A stretch of 64,000 nucleotides of DNA from Leucobacter sp042726155 (GCF_042726155.1 NZ_JBHXHV010000003.1:248001-312000), one strand, 5' to 3'. Positions 8,173 to 17,629 are shown, counted from the stretch's first letter. The notes: a model not told the origin generated them from the letters alone. A program made the numbers and translations.

Positions 8173-10122
8173 ATGAGCGAACGCCCTGAACACGGCAAGC
8201 GCACGCGCAAAATCGTGATACCAACGCCGCCCCCTCTCCCCCACCCGGGGCTGATACCCGGCATCGGCGTTGAGCAGACTGGTGTACGCTTCGCGACGAA
8301 CTGGGTCGTGCTCGGAGTGACCGTTGCGCTCACGCTGGGAGTGATCACGTGGGCGTTTGTTGCCCCAGATTCCATCGCCGAGGTCGGCGGTGCGTCTCTC
8401 GGTTGGGTCACCGAGAACTTCAGCTGGCTCTTCGGATCGCTCGCGATCGCCGTCGCATGTTTCATGCTGGTCGTCGGTTACGGTCGCACTGGCGGCATCA
8501 GGCTTGGCGCTGACGATGAGGAGCCGGAATTCTCGACTATGTCGTGGATCTCGATGCTGTTCGCCGCTGGCCTCGGTATCGGACTCCTCTTTTATGGCCC
8601 GCTCGAGCCCCTCACGTATTTTTTGAATCCCGCTCCGGGACTCGGCGTTGAGGCCGGCAGCGCCGATGCCGCGCTACCGGCTCTCGCCCAAACGATCTTG
8701 CACTGGGGACCTATTGCGTGGGCGTTCTACGCGCTCGTCGGCGGTGCGATCGCTTACAGCGCGTATCGGCGCGGCCGGGCACCGCTCATCTCCGCGCTGT
8801 TCGAGCCGGTGTTTCCGGGCAGCAGCAACCGCGTGCTCGGTCGCATCATCGACATATTCGCGATCATTGTCACGCTGTTCGGCACCGCAGTGTCGCTCGG
8901 TATTGGCGCTCTGCAGATCGAGAGTGGCTTTCGCCTCGTCTCCGGGCTTGGGCCCCTGGGCAACGGGTTCTTGATTGGCGCGATAGCGATCCTCACCGCG
9001 CTCTTTATCGCGTCGGCTGTCTCGGGCGTGAAAAAGGGAATCCGCCGCCTCTCGAATCTGAACATGGCCCTCACCGGCGCACTCGGGCTCTTCGTGCTCG
9101 TCGTCGGCCCCACGGTCTATCTGCTCAACTTCCTCCCATCGTCGCTGATTGAGTTCTTCCAACAGGCACCAGCAATGCTCGCGAGAAATCCGAATCAGGG
9201 CGAAAACGCGACTGAATTCCTTTCCACCTGGACCACGTACTACTGGGCGTGGTGGGTATCGTGGACACCGTTTGTAGGAATGTTCATCGCTAAGATTTCG
9301 CGCGGGCGTACGCTGCGTGAGTTCGTCACGACGGTCGTACTCGTGCCGTCAGCTATCGTGATCGCCTGGTTCGTCATCTACGGTGGCACTGCGATCTATC
9401 AGACGCTTCAGGGCGCTGATCTTGAGGCAGGTGGCTCCGGCGAAGCGGTGCTTTTTGAACTCTTGAATCAGCTTCCGTTCGGCAGAATTACGACGATCGT
9501 TGCGATGCTCGCCGTGCTCGTGTTCTTCGTCACCGCGGCAGACTCAGCGTCAATCGTGATGGCATCAATGTCGCAGATGGGCCGCCCTGAACCGTCCAAG
9601 TGGGTGACGATCGTATGGGGTCTGCTCCTGAGCAGCATCGCCATCGCGCTGTTGCTCGCAGGCGGGCGCGACACGCTCTCCGGTTTGCAATCGTTGATGG
9701 TAGTTTCGGCTCTTCCCTTCGCGTTCATCGTGATCGGCATCATGATCGCGTGGGCGAAGGATTTGCGCACCGATCCATACATTATTCGACGCAAGTACGC
9801 CCGCGCCGCGATCGCCCAGGGTGTGCGCCGTGGCATCGACGAGTTCGGTGACGACTTCGTCTTCGGAGCGAGCGCTGTGCCGTCTGCTGAGGGCGCCGGC
9901 GCCGGATTCGACAGCGAAGACCCAGCGTTGACGGATTGGTACGTCGACGCGCGCACCGAACCGATTCAACAGGTGACCGCCGCAGATGTGCAGCGTGTGC
10001 TCGATCCAGGTCGCTTGCAGAAGCCGGGGCCGGAACGCCCGGATCACACCGCGTCGGGCGATGGATCCCTTGCGACGGGCAGTATCCCGAGGCCTCATCC
10101 CCCGCTCACCGGTGAGGACTGA
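8173..10122 (+). CDS. BCCT-family betaine/carnitine/choline transporter
   Basis: A 649-residue transporter of the BCCT family, which takes up quaternary ammonium osmolytes with Na+ or H+. About twelve transmembrane segments are visible between residues 35 and 540. The segment GLGIGLLFYGPLEP and the BCCT tryptophan signature WWVSWTPFVGMFIAKISRGR (helix 8) are characteristic. The roughly 110-residue C-terminal tail is polar and cytoplasmic, as in osmosensing BetP, though its sequence differs. The ATG at 8173 starts a hydrophilic N-terminal tail; the frame runs upstream into trpF. It may share a transcript with trpF. The choice among betaine, choline, proline and ectoine is open. Confidence 0.88.
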   Translation: MSERPEHGKRTRKIVIPTPPPLPHPGLIPGIGVEQTGVRFATNWVVLGVTVALTLGVITWAFVAPDSIAEVGGASLGWVTENFSWLFGSLAIAVACFMLVVGYGRTGGIRLGADDEEPEFSTMSWISMLFAAGLGIGLLFYGPLEPLTYFLNPAPGLGVEAGSADAALPALAQTILHWGPIAWAFYALVGGAIAYSAYRRGRAPLISALFEPVFPGSSNRVLGRIIDIFAIIVTLFGTAVSLGIGALQIESGFRLVSGLGPLGNGFLIGAIAILTALFIASAVSGVKKGIRRLSNLNMALTGALGLFVLVVGPTVYLLNFLPSSLIEFFQQAPAMLARNPNQGENATEFLSTWTTYYWAWWVSWTPFVGMFIAKISRGRTLREFVTTVVLVPSAIVIAWFVIYGGTAIYQTLQGADLEAGGSGEAVLFELLNQLPFGRITTIVAMLAVLVFFVTAADSASIVMASMSQMGRPEPSKWVTIVWGLLLSSIAIALLLAGGRDTLSGLQSLMVVSALPFAFIVIGIMIAWAKDLRTDPYIIRRKYARAAIAQGVRRGIDEFGDDFVFGASAVPSAEGAGAGFDSEDPALTDWYVDARTEPIQQVTAADVQRVLDPGRLQKPGPERPDHTASGDGSLATGSIPRPHPPLTGED

Positions 10123-10181
10123 ATCACTGGGTCACTGACCGCGCCTGGCGTTGTCGGCCGAGTCGGGGTACCCTGGCCGGT

Positions 10182-11147
10182 ATGCCTTCGCGGGTCCAGC
10201 CGCGCCCCTCTACGAAAGACTGCATGACTTCTTCCTCCCGCACGTCGCACTCGCCGGATCCGTCCGACGGGGTCGGCGCCCCGGGCGTCACCGCAGGGTA
10301 CGTGCAGAGCCCGCGGCTCGCGCACGTGCCTGACGCTGATGGTGTCGCACCAGAAGCATCGCGCCCCCCGCGAACCGCGCGGCACCGTATCGCGCGCTCC
10401 GCAGCGGTAGTCAGCGTCAGCGGACTCGTACTGACCCTCGCGCTACCTCTCGTGCAGCAGACTGGAGCAGCTGCTCCCGCGGCCGCGCAGCAGCGCCTGT
10501 TCTCGGAGGTCTCGGCCGAAGACTTGCCGTCGTCGCTTGCCGAGATCGATGTCGTTGACACCGACGAGCCGTCATCGATCGGCTATGCGTTCCGGGCCCG
10601 CTCGGTCGTGAACTATCCGTTCGCGGCACCGGTGGCTCTCACTGACCCGTTCGGATACCGAACCGCGCCGGTGGCACAATTCCACGACGCGCAAGACTTT
10701 GGCGCGCCAGCTGGGACTCAGGTCCTCGCGATCGCCGACGGCGTCGTCACCGAGGCCGGCGAGGCAACCGACGGCTGCGGTTTCGCGCTCACCCTCGAGC
10801 ACGAAATCGATGGCAAGGAAGTGACGAGTCGCTACTGCCATATGCAGTCTGGCTCTCACTCACTCAAGGTGGGAGACGACGTGAAGATGGGTGACCCTGC
10901 CGGCCGCGTCGGCGCCACCGGGCTCGCCTTTGGCGCACACCTCCACCTCGCACTGCGCGTAGACGATAAGCCGATCGATCCGATGCCGTTTCTCGCCAAG
11001 TACTACCGTGCCGACCGCGATGAGAAAACGGTCACGCTGCGCTCAACCGCCCCCAGTGCCGGCAACGGAACTGAGGTCGAGGCCGGTGCAACTGCGGACG
11101 ACGCAAGCGCGACCGGTCCCGGCCCCTCGACCGGGACCGGGAACTAG
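10182..11147 (+). CDS. Membrane-anchored M23 family metallopeptidase
   Basis: A 321-residue LytM/M23 zinc peptidase domain protein, expected to cut peptidoglycan cross-links or to act as a scaffold. Zinc ligands H168 and D172 (HDAQD) and the HxH pair H253/H255 (AHLHL) are all present, so it may be active. A single hydrophobic segment at about 73-91 ends before AAAPAAAQ, acting as signal anchor; about 70 polar residues precede it. The start was set at ATG 10182 because TACCCT (10169-10174) lies 7 nt upstream, the leaderless pattern; an ATG at 10224 (MTSSSR) behind GAAAG is the alternative and would shorten the tail by 14 residues. The last 45 residues are low-complexity. Confidence 0.85.
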   Translation: MPSRVQPRPSTKDCMTSSSRTSHSPDPSDGVGAPGVTAGYVQSPRLAHVPDADGVAPEASRPPRTARHRIARSAAVVSVSGLVLTLALPLVQQTGAAAPAAAQQRLFSEVSAEDLPSSLAEIDVVDTDEPSSIGYAFRARSVVNYPFAAPVALTDPFGYRTAPVAQFHDAQDFGAPAGTQVLAIADGVVTEAGEATDGCGFALTLEHEIDGKEVTSRYCHMQSGSHSLKVGDDVKMGDPAGRVGATGLAFGAHLHLALRVDDKPIDPMPFLAKYYRADRDEKTVTLRSTAPSAGNGTEVEAGATADDASATGPGPSTGTGN

Positions 11148-11196
11148 CAGCGCAGCTCGACTGCGGCGGCACCCGACGCTGCGATTTCTCCGCTCG

Positions 11197-12261
11197 CTAC
11201 TTTGCGGCGGCCGTTGACGTCGCCCGTGCCCAGTCAGCGAGCTTCGCGGCTGCCTTACCGGAGTCGATCGCGTCCGCCGCGATCGCTAGCTTCTCGCTCA
11301 GGCGTTCGAGCAGCGCCCGCTCAGCGGTCTCGGGCCGCTGCGCAAGATCGAACGCGACCAGCCCGGCAGCTGCGTTCAACAACACGATGTCACGCACCGG
11401 CCCTGACTCACCCGCAAGCACGCGGTGCACGACCTGAGCGTTCTCTTCAGGCGTGCCGCCAAGCAGGTCGCTGACCTGCGCGCGCGGAAGTCCGAGCTCG
11501 CGCGGGTCGATGTCGTGCTCAGTGAGCCCGCCTCGACTGACCTCCCACAGCCGCGAGTGCCCGGTCGTTGTGAGTTCGTCAAGCCCGTCATCTCCTCGGA
11601 ATACGAGTGCGGATGCCCCGCGCAAGCGGAACACGCCGACGAAGATCGGGATTCGGTCAATGTCCGCGACGCCCACTGCCGAGGCCTCAGGCCGCACCGG
11701 GTTGCAGAGCGGTCCAAGGAAGTTGAAGATCGTCGGGATACCCAGTTCTTTGCGAGCATCTGCGACGTGGCGGAATCCCGGCAAGAAACGCGCGGCGTGC
11801 ACGAACGCGATCCCGGATTCGGTGAATGCGCTCGCGAGCTGAGTGGCGTCTAGCCCCAGGTCGATCCCGAGCGCTCCCAGCACGTCTGAAGAGCCTGACT
11901 GGCTGCTTGCAGCGCGGTTGCCGTGCTTCACTACCGGGGCGCCAGCGGCGGCCGCGGTGATCGACGCCATCGTCGAGATGTTGACGGTGCCGAAGCGGTC
12001 GCCGCCGGTGCCCACGATGTCGAGAGACATTGCTGGCAGGTCCAGCGGCAGTGCTTCCGCGAGGATGGCGTCGCGAAAACCGATCACCTCGTCAACCGTG
12101 ACACCCTTCGATCGGAGGCCCACGAGAAAGGCGCCAATCTGAGCGCCGCTCGCCTCCCCCGTCATGAAGCGAGACATCGCCCATTCGGCCTGCGAGACGC
12201 TGAGATCGTCGCCCTCCAGCAGTGTCGTGAGGACTGTCGGCCAGGTGCGTTCGTCGATCAT
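11197..12261 (-). CDS. trpD: Anthranilate phosphoribosyltransferase TrpD
   Basis: It transfers phosphoribosyl from PRPP to anthranilate, the second step of tryptophan synthesis. The PRPP loop GTGGDRFGTVNIST, the KHGNRAASSQSGSSD anthranilate/phosphate segment and the HAARFLPGFRHV helix are diagnostic. At 354 residues it is full length. The ATG at 12261 is leaderless: TAGAAT on the minus strand at 12273-12268, then 6 nt. It diverges from ctaE, an arrangement often seen in actinobacteria, and lies away from trpF and the rest of the pathway. Confidence 0.93.
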   Translation of the reverse strand: MIDERTWPTVLTTLLEGDDLSVSQAEWAMSRFMTGEASGAQIGAFLVGLRSKGVTVDEVIGFRDAILAEALPLDLPAMSLDIVGTGGDRFGTVNISTMASITAAAAGAPVVKHGNRAASSQSGSSDVLGALGIDLGLDATQLASAFTESGIAFVHAARFLPGFRHVADARKELGIPTIFNFLGPLCNPVRPEASAVGVADIDRIPIFVGVFRLRGASALVFRGDDGLDELTTTGHSRLWEVSRGGLTEHDIDPRELGLPRAQVSDLLGGTPEENAQVVHRVLAGESGPVRDIVLLNAAAGLVAFDLAQRPETAERALLERLSEKLAIAADAIDSGKAAAKLADWARATSTAAAK

Positions 12262-12442
12262 GAGTCGATTCTATCGATCGCGGGAAATCGGCGGGATCAC
12301 GCCACTTCATCCGATGAATGGTGTGTCGGAAGTGCCATTCGAGACCCCGCAGAGACGGTAGGCTACCGGAGAAGGATGCAGAAAGTTCGGCGCGCCGTGT
12401 CCGGGTGAAAATGCACACCTGACTTTCAGCCATAATGGAGGG

Positions 12443-13072
12443 GTGACAACGACCACTATGAATACCAAGTCAGCCGTGCCTGCGGTGAAGCGACCGAATC
12501 TCGTCGCCGTCGGCACGATCGTGTGGCTCGGCAGCGAGGTCATGTTCTTCGCGGGCCTGTTCGCGATTTACTTCACGCTGCGTGCGATGAACCCCGAGTT
12601 GTGGGCGGAACAAACGGAGAAGCACAACTTCACGTTCGCGCTTATCAACACGCTGATTCTGGTCGCATCCTCGTTCACTGCTCAGGCCGGCGTCTTCGCC
12701 GCCGAGCGTATGCAGCCGCGCGCTACGGGCGCCAGCATGAAGAAGTGGGGAACCGTTGAGTGGTTCTTCCTGACCTTCTTTATGGGCGCGATCTTCGTCG
12801 CCGGTCAGGCATACGAGTACGCGACTTTCGTGTCAGAGGGCATCACGCTGTCCTCCGATCCCTACGGCTCAGCGTTCTATATGACCACGGGCTTCCACGG
12901 CATCCACGTGTCGCTCGGCCTCGTCGCATTCCTGCTGGTTATCGGCCGCATTTACGCCGTCAAGAACTTCACGCATAAAGAAGAGACCACCGCGGTCGTC
13001 GTGTCCTACTACTGGCACTTCGTCGACATCGTGTGGATCATCCTCTTCCTCGTCATCTACGTCCTCAAATAG
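12443..13072 (+). CDS. ctaE: Cytochrome c oxidase subunit III
   Basis: A 209-residue membrane subunit of the aa3-type terminal oxidase, with five transmembrane helices and the conserved EVMFFAGLFAIYF and YYWHFVDIVWI segments (the last near the C-terminus). The first gene of ctaE-qcrC-qcrA-qcrB. Two starts compete: GTG 12443, which lies 6 nt after a -10-like CATAAT (12431-12436) and is thus predicted leaderless, and ATG 12458, 15 nt after GGAGG. The GTG start is preferred. Supplies the III subunit for the bcc-aa3 supercomplex with the ctaCDF products encoded downstream. Confidence 0.93.
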   Translation: MTTTTMNTKSAVPAVKRPNLVAVGTIVWLGSEVMFFAGLFAIYFTLRAMNPELWAEQTEKHNFTFALINTLILVASSFTAQAGVFAAERMQPRATGASMKKWGTVEWFFLTFFMGAIFVAGQAYEYATFVSEGITLSSDPYGSAFYMTTGFHGIHVSLGLVAFLLVIGRIYAVKNFTHKEETTAVVVSYYWHFVDIVWIILFLVIYVLK

Positions 13073-13092
13073 GGTCAGGAGTAATCGATATC

Positions 13093-13902
13093 ATGGCTCG
13101 CTCCCATACGAAGCTTCGCAAGTCCGGCCGCAGGCATCCGCTTGCTACGGTGGCCCTCGTTGCCATCGGGCTGATGGTGACCGGCGGCGCATACGCTGCT
13201 ATCAACCAGACGTCCGCTACCGCGGAGGTCGACCTCACCTCCCCCGCAACGATCGAGGCTGGCGAGAAGCTATTCGGTGCGAACTGCGCGACCTGCCACG
13301 GTGCAGCCGCTCAGGGAACTGATGATGGCCCGTCGCTGATCGGCGCTGGCGCTGCGTCAGTGAACTTCCAGGTCGGCACCGGTCGCATGCCACTCGCTTT
13401 CCAGGGCCCGCAGGGCATGGTCAAGCCGGCACAGTTCACCGAAGAGCAGACGCTGCAGATGGCGGCCTACGTCGCTTCGCTCGCTCCCGGACCTGAGCTG
13501 CCCAACTCGCGTTACCTGCAGGCAGACAGCGACGATGAGGGCATCGCCAATGGCGGTGAGCTCTTCCGCATCAACTGCGCGATGTGCCACAACGTGGCGG
13601 CTGCCGGCGGCGCGCTTACCGAGGGCAAGTTCGCCCCGAAGCTGACGGGTGTCGCGCCGACCCACATCTACGAGGCAATGATCACGGGACCGCAGAACAT
13701 GCCCGTGTTCAACGACGCGAACATCTCCCCGCAAGACAAGGCCGACATCATCTCGTACCTCAAGTACATCGAGAATGAGCCTGCAGTCGGTGGCCTCACC
13801 CTCGGATCGATCGGCCCCGTAGCCGAAGGTCTCTTCATCTGGGTAATCGGCCTCGGAGCAGTCATCGGCCTCACCGTCTGGGTGACCGCGAAGTCGAACT
13901 AG
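13093..13902 (+). CDS. qcrC: Dihaem cytochrome c subunit QcrC of the bc1 complex
   Basis: A 269-residue membrane-anchored cytochrome cc. Two haem c motifs are visible: CATCH at residues 65-69 and CAMCH at 162-166, the actinobacterial hallmark that replaces a soluble cytochrome c by passing electrons directly to CtaC. An N-terminal hydrophobic segment (about 18-36) and a C-terminal helix (about 245-263, followed by TAKSN) hold it in the membrane. ATG 13093 has AGGAG at 13077-13081. It follows ctaE by 20 bp. Confidence 0.95.
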   Translation: MARSHTKLRKSGRRHPLATVALVAIGLMVTGGAYAAINQTSATAEVDLTSPATIEAGEKLFGANCATCHGAAAQGTDDGPSLIGAGAASVNFQVGTGRMPLAFQGPQGMVKPAQFTEEQTLQMAAYVASLAPGPELPNSRYLQADSDDEGIANGGELFRINCAMCHNVAAAGGALTEGKFAPKLTGVAPTHIYEAMITGPQNMPVFNDANISPQDKADIISYLKYIENEPAVGGLTLGSIGPVAEGLFIWVIGLGAVIGLTVWVTAKSN

Positions 13903-13948
13903 TCGACAGCGCACAACAGTTTTCATGAGTCAGGAGTCAAGGAGCAAC

Positions 13949-15064
13949 ATGGCAGAGGAAGCGAAGAACAACGGCGGCGAGCACGCCGTTGTCGTTGCCG
14001 CCGGCCACGGCTCGGTCGAAGCCGCCGCTGGTACCGCGGTTATCCCGTCCGATGCTGTGCAGAATCCGGGTCTTCCCCCGCACCGCAAGCGCGTCACGGA
14101 TCTTGATCCGAAGAAGGCGAAGCGCGCGGAGCGAACGGTTTACAGCCTGTTCTACCTGTCCATCGCGGGCAGCCTCGGCGCCGTACTCGCCTACATGTTC
14201 TTCCCGATTGAAACGGGCGAACTCATGGCGATTCGCTTGCACACGATGTTCGTGGGCCTCGGCATGGCGCTCGCCCTGCTGGCCATCGGCATCGGTGCAG
14301 TGCACTGGGGCAAGGCGATCATGGCGGATCACGAATCCGTTGACATCCGCCACGACGTCGCGAGTGACGCGCCGACCCGTGAGGCGTCGGCGGAGGTCTT
14401 CAAGCTCGCTGACGAGGAGTCTGGCTTCTCACGTCGTTCGCTCGTTCGCAACAGCCTCATCGGAGCGCTGATCGCGTTCCCGCTCCCCGGCATCACGCTT
14501 TTGCGCAGCCTGGGCCCGCAAGACCGCAACCCGGTCGAGATCGCTCACCACACGATGTGGACAGAAGGCGTGCGTCTCGCGCGCGATCCCTCCGGCGTAC
14601 CGATCAAGGCCAGCGAGGTCACCATCGGTTCGGCATTCCACGTCATTCCCGAGACCCTCAATCACGAGGACTTCGAGAAGATGACGCTCGACGAGCGCGG
14701 TGGCAGCACGCACCTGCTCGACGCGAAGGCGAAGGCCATTGTCTTGCTCATGCGACTCAACCAGGAAGATCTGCACGAGCTTCCCGAGCGTAAGAACTGG
14801 TCGTACAACGGCATCGTCGCGTACTCGAAGGTGTGCACCCACGTCGGTTGCCCGGTTGCGCTCTACGAGCAGCACACGCACCACCTGCTGTGCCCGTGCC
14901 ACCAGTCACAGTTCGACGTTTCGGAGCACGCAAAGGTGATCTTCGGGCCGGCGAAGCGACCGCTTCCCCAGTTGCCTATCACCGTGGACGACGAGGGTTA
15001 CCTCGTCGCACAGAGCGATTTCCATGAACCCGTCGGCCCGAGCTTTTGGGAGCGCCTCAAGTGA
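13949..15064 (+). CDS. qcrA: Rieske iron-sulfur subunit QcrA of the bc1 complex
   Basis: A 371-residue Rieske protein of actinobacterial type, with three transmembrane helices (about 55-75, 92-115 and 165-185) before the [2Fe-2S] domain. The cluster ligands are C296 and H298 (CTHVGC) and C315 and H318 (CPCH), with C301 and C317 able to form the usual disulfide. ATG 13949 has AAGGAG directly upstream; an in-frame ATG at 13925 has no ribosome-binding site. Its stop overlaps the qcrB start by 4 nt. It takes electrons from menaquinol and passes them to QcrC. Confidence 0.95.
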   Translation: MAEEAKNNGGEHAVVVAAGHGSVEAAAGTAVIPSDAVQNPGLPPHRKRVTDLDPKKAKRAERTVYSLFYLSIAGSLGAVLAYMFFPIETGELMAIRLHTMFVGLGMALALLAIGIGAVHWGKAIMADHESVDIRHDVASDAPTREASAEVFKLADEESGFSRRSLVRNSLIGALIAFPLPGITLLRSLGPQDRNPVEIAHHTMWTEGVRLARDPSGVPIKASEVTIGSAFHVIPETLNHEDFEKMTLDERGGSTHLLDAKAKAIVLLMRLNQEDLHELPERKNWSYNGIVAYSKVCTHVGCPVALYEQHTHHLLCPCHQSQFDVSEHAKVIFGPAKRPLPQLPITVDDEGYLVAQSDFHEPVGPSFWERLK

Positions 15065-16698
15065 GCAGCACTGTCACCGAATCCCCCGCGTCGAGCCAAC
15101 AGGCTCAGAACGGCCAGAACGGCTCAAGCCGTTTTACGGCCGCGGCCGCCAACTACATCGACGAGCGCACCAAGATCGGTGTCGCCGTCAAGGAGTTCGG
15201 CCGCAAGGTCTTTCCTGACCACTGGTCGTTCCTCCTCGGTGAAGTTGCCCTGTACAGCTTCGTCGTCATCCTGCTTTCAGGTACCTTCCTGACGCTGTTC
15301 TTCCAGGCATCGATGGTTGAGACGCACTACACCGGTCCCTACGTGCCCATGAAGGGCGTGGAGATGTCGGTCGCCATGGCGTCGACGCTCGATATTTCGT
15401 TCTCGGTGCGCGGTGGGCTGCTCATGCGCCAGATCCACCACTGGGCGGCACTGCTGTTCGTGGCTTCGATCGGCCTGCACATGCTACGCATCTTCTTCAC
15501 GGGTGCGTTCCGCAAGCCGCGTGAGCTGAACTGGGTGATTGGCTTCGTGCTCTTCATCCTCGCCATGGCTGAAGGCTTTACCGGCTACTCACTTCCCGAT
15601 GACGTGCTCTCGGGTAACGGTCTCCGAATTATCGACGGCATCATCAAAGCGATTCCCGTCATTGGAACGTACCTGTCGTTCTTCTTCTTTGGTGGAGAGT
15701 TCCCGGGAACAGCCATTGTCGGGCGCCTCTACATGCTGCACATTATGGTGCTCCCGGCGCTCGTGATCCTCTTCGTCGCACTTCACCTCGCGTTCGTGGT
15801 CATTCACAAGCACACTCAGTACCCCGGGCCCGGCAAGACGCAGCAGAACGTTGTCGGGTTCCCCGTGCTGCCGGTGTACGCCGCGAAGGCCGGTGGCTTC
15901 TTCTTCATCGTGTTTGGTGTGATCGCACTGATCGCCTCGCTTGTGGGGATCAACCCGATCTGGAACTACGGGCCATACGATCCGTCTCCTGTGTCTGCGG
16001 GTACCCAGCCTGACTGGTACATCGGCTTCGCCGACGGCATGCTCCGACTGGTACCGCCGGGGCTCGAAACCGAGTGGTTCGGGTTTACCTGGTCGTGGAA
16101 CATGCTGCTCCCCCTTGGCATCATCGGCCTCTTCATTGTTCTCGTGATGATCTACCCGTTCATCGAGGCTTGGGTGACCGGCGACAAGCGCGAGCACCAC
16201 ATTCTCGATCGACCGCGCAACGCTCCGACGCGTACCGCAATCGGCGCGGCGGGTGTCACCTTCTACGCAGTGATGTGGGCGGGCGCGAGCTCGGACCTCA
16301 TGGCAACGCACTTCCAGCTCTCAATGGAGGGCGTGATCCACGGACTGCAGGCTCTTCTGATCCTCGGCCCGATCATCGCCTACCAGTTGGCGAAGCGCAT
16401 CTGCCTCGCTCTGCAGAAGAAGGATCGTTCGATTGCTCTTCACGGGTACGAGTCAGGACGCATCGTGCGCATGCCCGGCGGCGAGTTCATCGAGGTACAC
16501 AAGCCGCTCGATGAGTACGAGTCTTGGGAGCTCGTGAGCTACCATGACTACGCTCCGTTGATGCTTCGTCCTAATGACGACGGCCGCATCCCCTTCTCGA
16601 AGCGTCTGCGCGCTGGCTTCAGCCGCTGGTTCTTCGAGGATCGGATCGTCCCCCCGAGCAAGGGTGAGATCGAACAAGGACACCACGAGGGCCACTAA
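15061..16698 (+). CDS. qcrB: Cytochrome b subunit QcrB of the bc1 complex
   Basis: A 545-residue cytochrome b with about nine transmembrane helices. The haem ligand pairs lie in RQIHHWAALLFVASIGLH (H126 and H140) and in LHIMVLPALVILFVALH. The quinol-site region appears as the PDW-type PEW variant, here written PDWYIGF with DGMLRLVPPG after it. The long charged C-terminal tail (about 440-545) is typical of actinobacteria. It starts at a GTG that overlaps the qcrA stop. The last gene of the operon; a long inverted repeat follows. Confidence 0.95.
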   Translation: MSSTVTESPASSQQAQNGQNGSSRFTAAAANYIDERTKIGVAVKEFGRKVFPDHWSFLLGEVALYSFVVILLSGTFLTLFFQASMVETHYTGPYVPMKGVEMSVAMASTLDISFSVRGGLLMRQIHHWAALLFVASIGLHMLRIFFTGAFRKPRELNWVIGFVLFILAMAEGFTGYSLPDDVLSGNGLRIIDGIIKAIPVIGTYLSFFFFGGEFPGTAIVGRLYMLHIMVLPALVILFVALHLAFVVIHKHTQYPGPGKTQQNVVGFPVLPVYAAKAGGFFFIVFGVIALIASLVGINPIWNYGPYDPSPVSAGTQPDWYIGFADGMLRLVPPGLETEWFGFTWSWNMLLPLGIIGLFIVLVMIYPFIEAWVTGDKREHHILDRPRNAPTRTAIGAAGVTFYAVMWAGASSDLMATHFQLSMEGVIHGLQALLILGPIIAYQLAKRICLALQKKDRSIALHGYESGRIVRMPGGEFIEVHKPLDEYESWELVSYHDYAPLMLRPNDDGRIPFSKRLRAGFSRWFFEDRIVPPSKGEIEQGHHEGH

Positions 16699-16703
16699 CC
16701 CTC

Positions 16704-16755
16704 GAACACGACGAAGGCCCCGCGGGAACATTCCCGCGGGGCCTTCGTCGTGTTC
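16704..16755. terminator. Perfect 25-bp inverted repeat after qcrB
   Basis: The arms 16704-16728 and 16731-16755 are exact reverse complements with only CA between them, so the folded RNA would have a GC-rich stem of more than 20 bp. It begins 6 nt after the qcrB stop. There is no T run, as is common for actinobacterial terminators. Confidence 0.85.
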
Positions 16756-17129
16756 CGACCTGGTGTATGTTACTGCGAACCCCGACGAGGACCCGGAGAG
16801 CTCAACGAGGTAACATCGCGCTTCACATAAAGCGAATTGCGGCGGATGCACGTACGCTACGAAGCTGTCTACACCGTTGGTCCGCAACCAGCTGTTCATG
16901 GCGCTGGTGGATTCGGACGCTATCCTCTGACCTTGATGGGTGGGCGAGTTTTGGCCAGTCCACTGGCTAAGCATGACACACCAGCCCGAGATGCCCGTAG
17001 GCGGAACTGTCTGCGGGACGTCGATCAGATACGCCGAACTTTACCGTCCAGCCGGGACTGGCACCTCGGCACGTTGTGAGCGTGAACCTCCGGGGAGATC
17101 CACTCCAAACTCCAACTTGGAACGAAGCG
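16756..17129. other. 374-bp region without a supported gene
   Basis: The stretch lies between the qcrB hairpin and the end of the TetR gene. Short open frames exist but none has a ribosome-binding site, a leaderless start or a recognisable motif, and base usage looks less codon-structured than the flanks. It contains a near-perfect dyad at 16951-16970 (TTGGCCAGTCCACTGGCTAA, 8 of 9 pairs) and a 7-bp inverted pair ATGTTAC/GTAACAT at 16767-16773 and 16810-16816. It may be a decayed gene or a regulatory spacer. Confidence 0.4.
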
Positions 17130-17627
17130 CTAGTTCAAGGCAAGCGCTCGCCTGAGGGCTGACTCCCCCACGGTGCCGAAGGTGGCACGGAACGCATCCG
17201 CTCCGAGCGTCGTGCGCAGCTCAGCGAGCAGCTCTGCCAGGTGCGCGCGGAGCTCTGAGGCGCCCAGCGCCGCGATCGCCTGCGAGAGAAGTTGCAGGGC
17301 ACTGTCTCGAGTTACATAATTGGCTTCATCGCCACCATCCACGCGTGACCTCGCCCCGGCGCGCAGAGCCGTGGCGTCAGAGGCGAGGAGGCTCGCGGCA
17401 GCAAGATCATCAGCAACGATGTCGATGGCGATGGCGCAGACGGCCAGGAAGAGGTCCTGCTTCGTCGCAAAGTGAGCGTAGACGTGAGGTTGAGGCACGC
17501 CAGCCCGAGCGGCGATCCTTGCGGTAGAGGCGCCGTGAAAGCCGAAGAGGCCGAACTCGATGAGTCCGGCCTCTATCAGGCGTTCACGGTTCTCGCCGGG
17601 CTTTCTGCGAGCACGACGTTCAGTCAT
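17130..17627 (-). CDS. TetR-family transcriptional regulator
   Basis: A 165-residue regulator with the TetR helix-turn-helix at the N-terminus: NRERLIEAGLIEFGLFGF, then TARIAARAGVPQPHVYAHF and KQDLF (residues 12-60). The rest is a short helical ligand/dimer domain ending ALRRALALN, shorter than the usual 190-200 residues. It begins 2 bp after the end of the GNAT gene, so both are one transcript. The ligand and target are unknown; autoregulation of this pair is the simplest guess. Confidence 0.82.
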   Translation of the reverse strand: MTERRARRKPGENRERLIEAGLIEFGLFGFHGASTARIAARAGVPQPHVYAHFATKQDLFLAVCAIAIDIVADDLAAASLLASDATALRAGARSRVDGGDEANYVTRDSALQLLSQAIAALGASELRAHLAELLAELRTTLGADAFRATFGTVGESALRRALALN

Positions 17628-17629
17628 GG

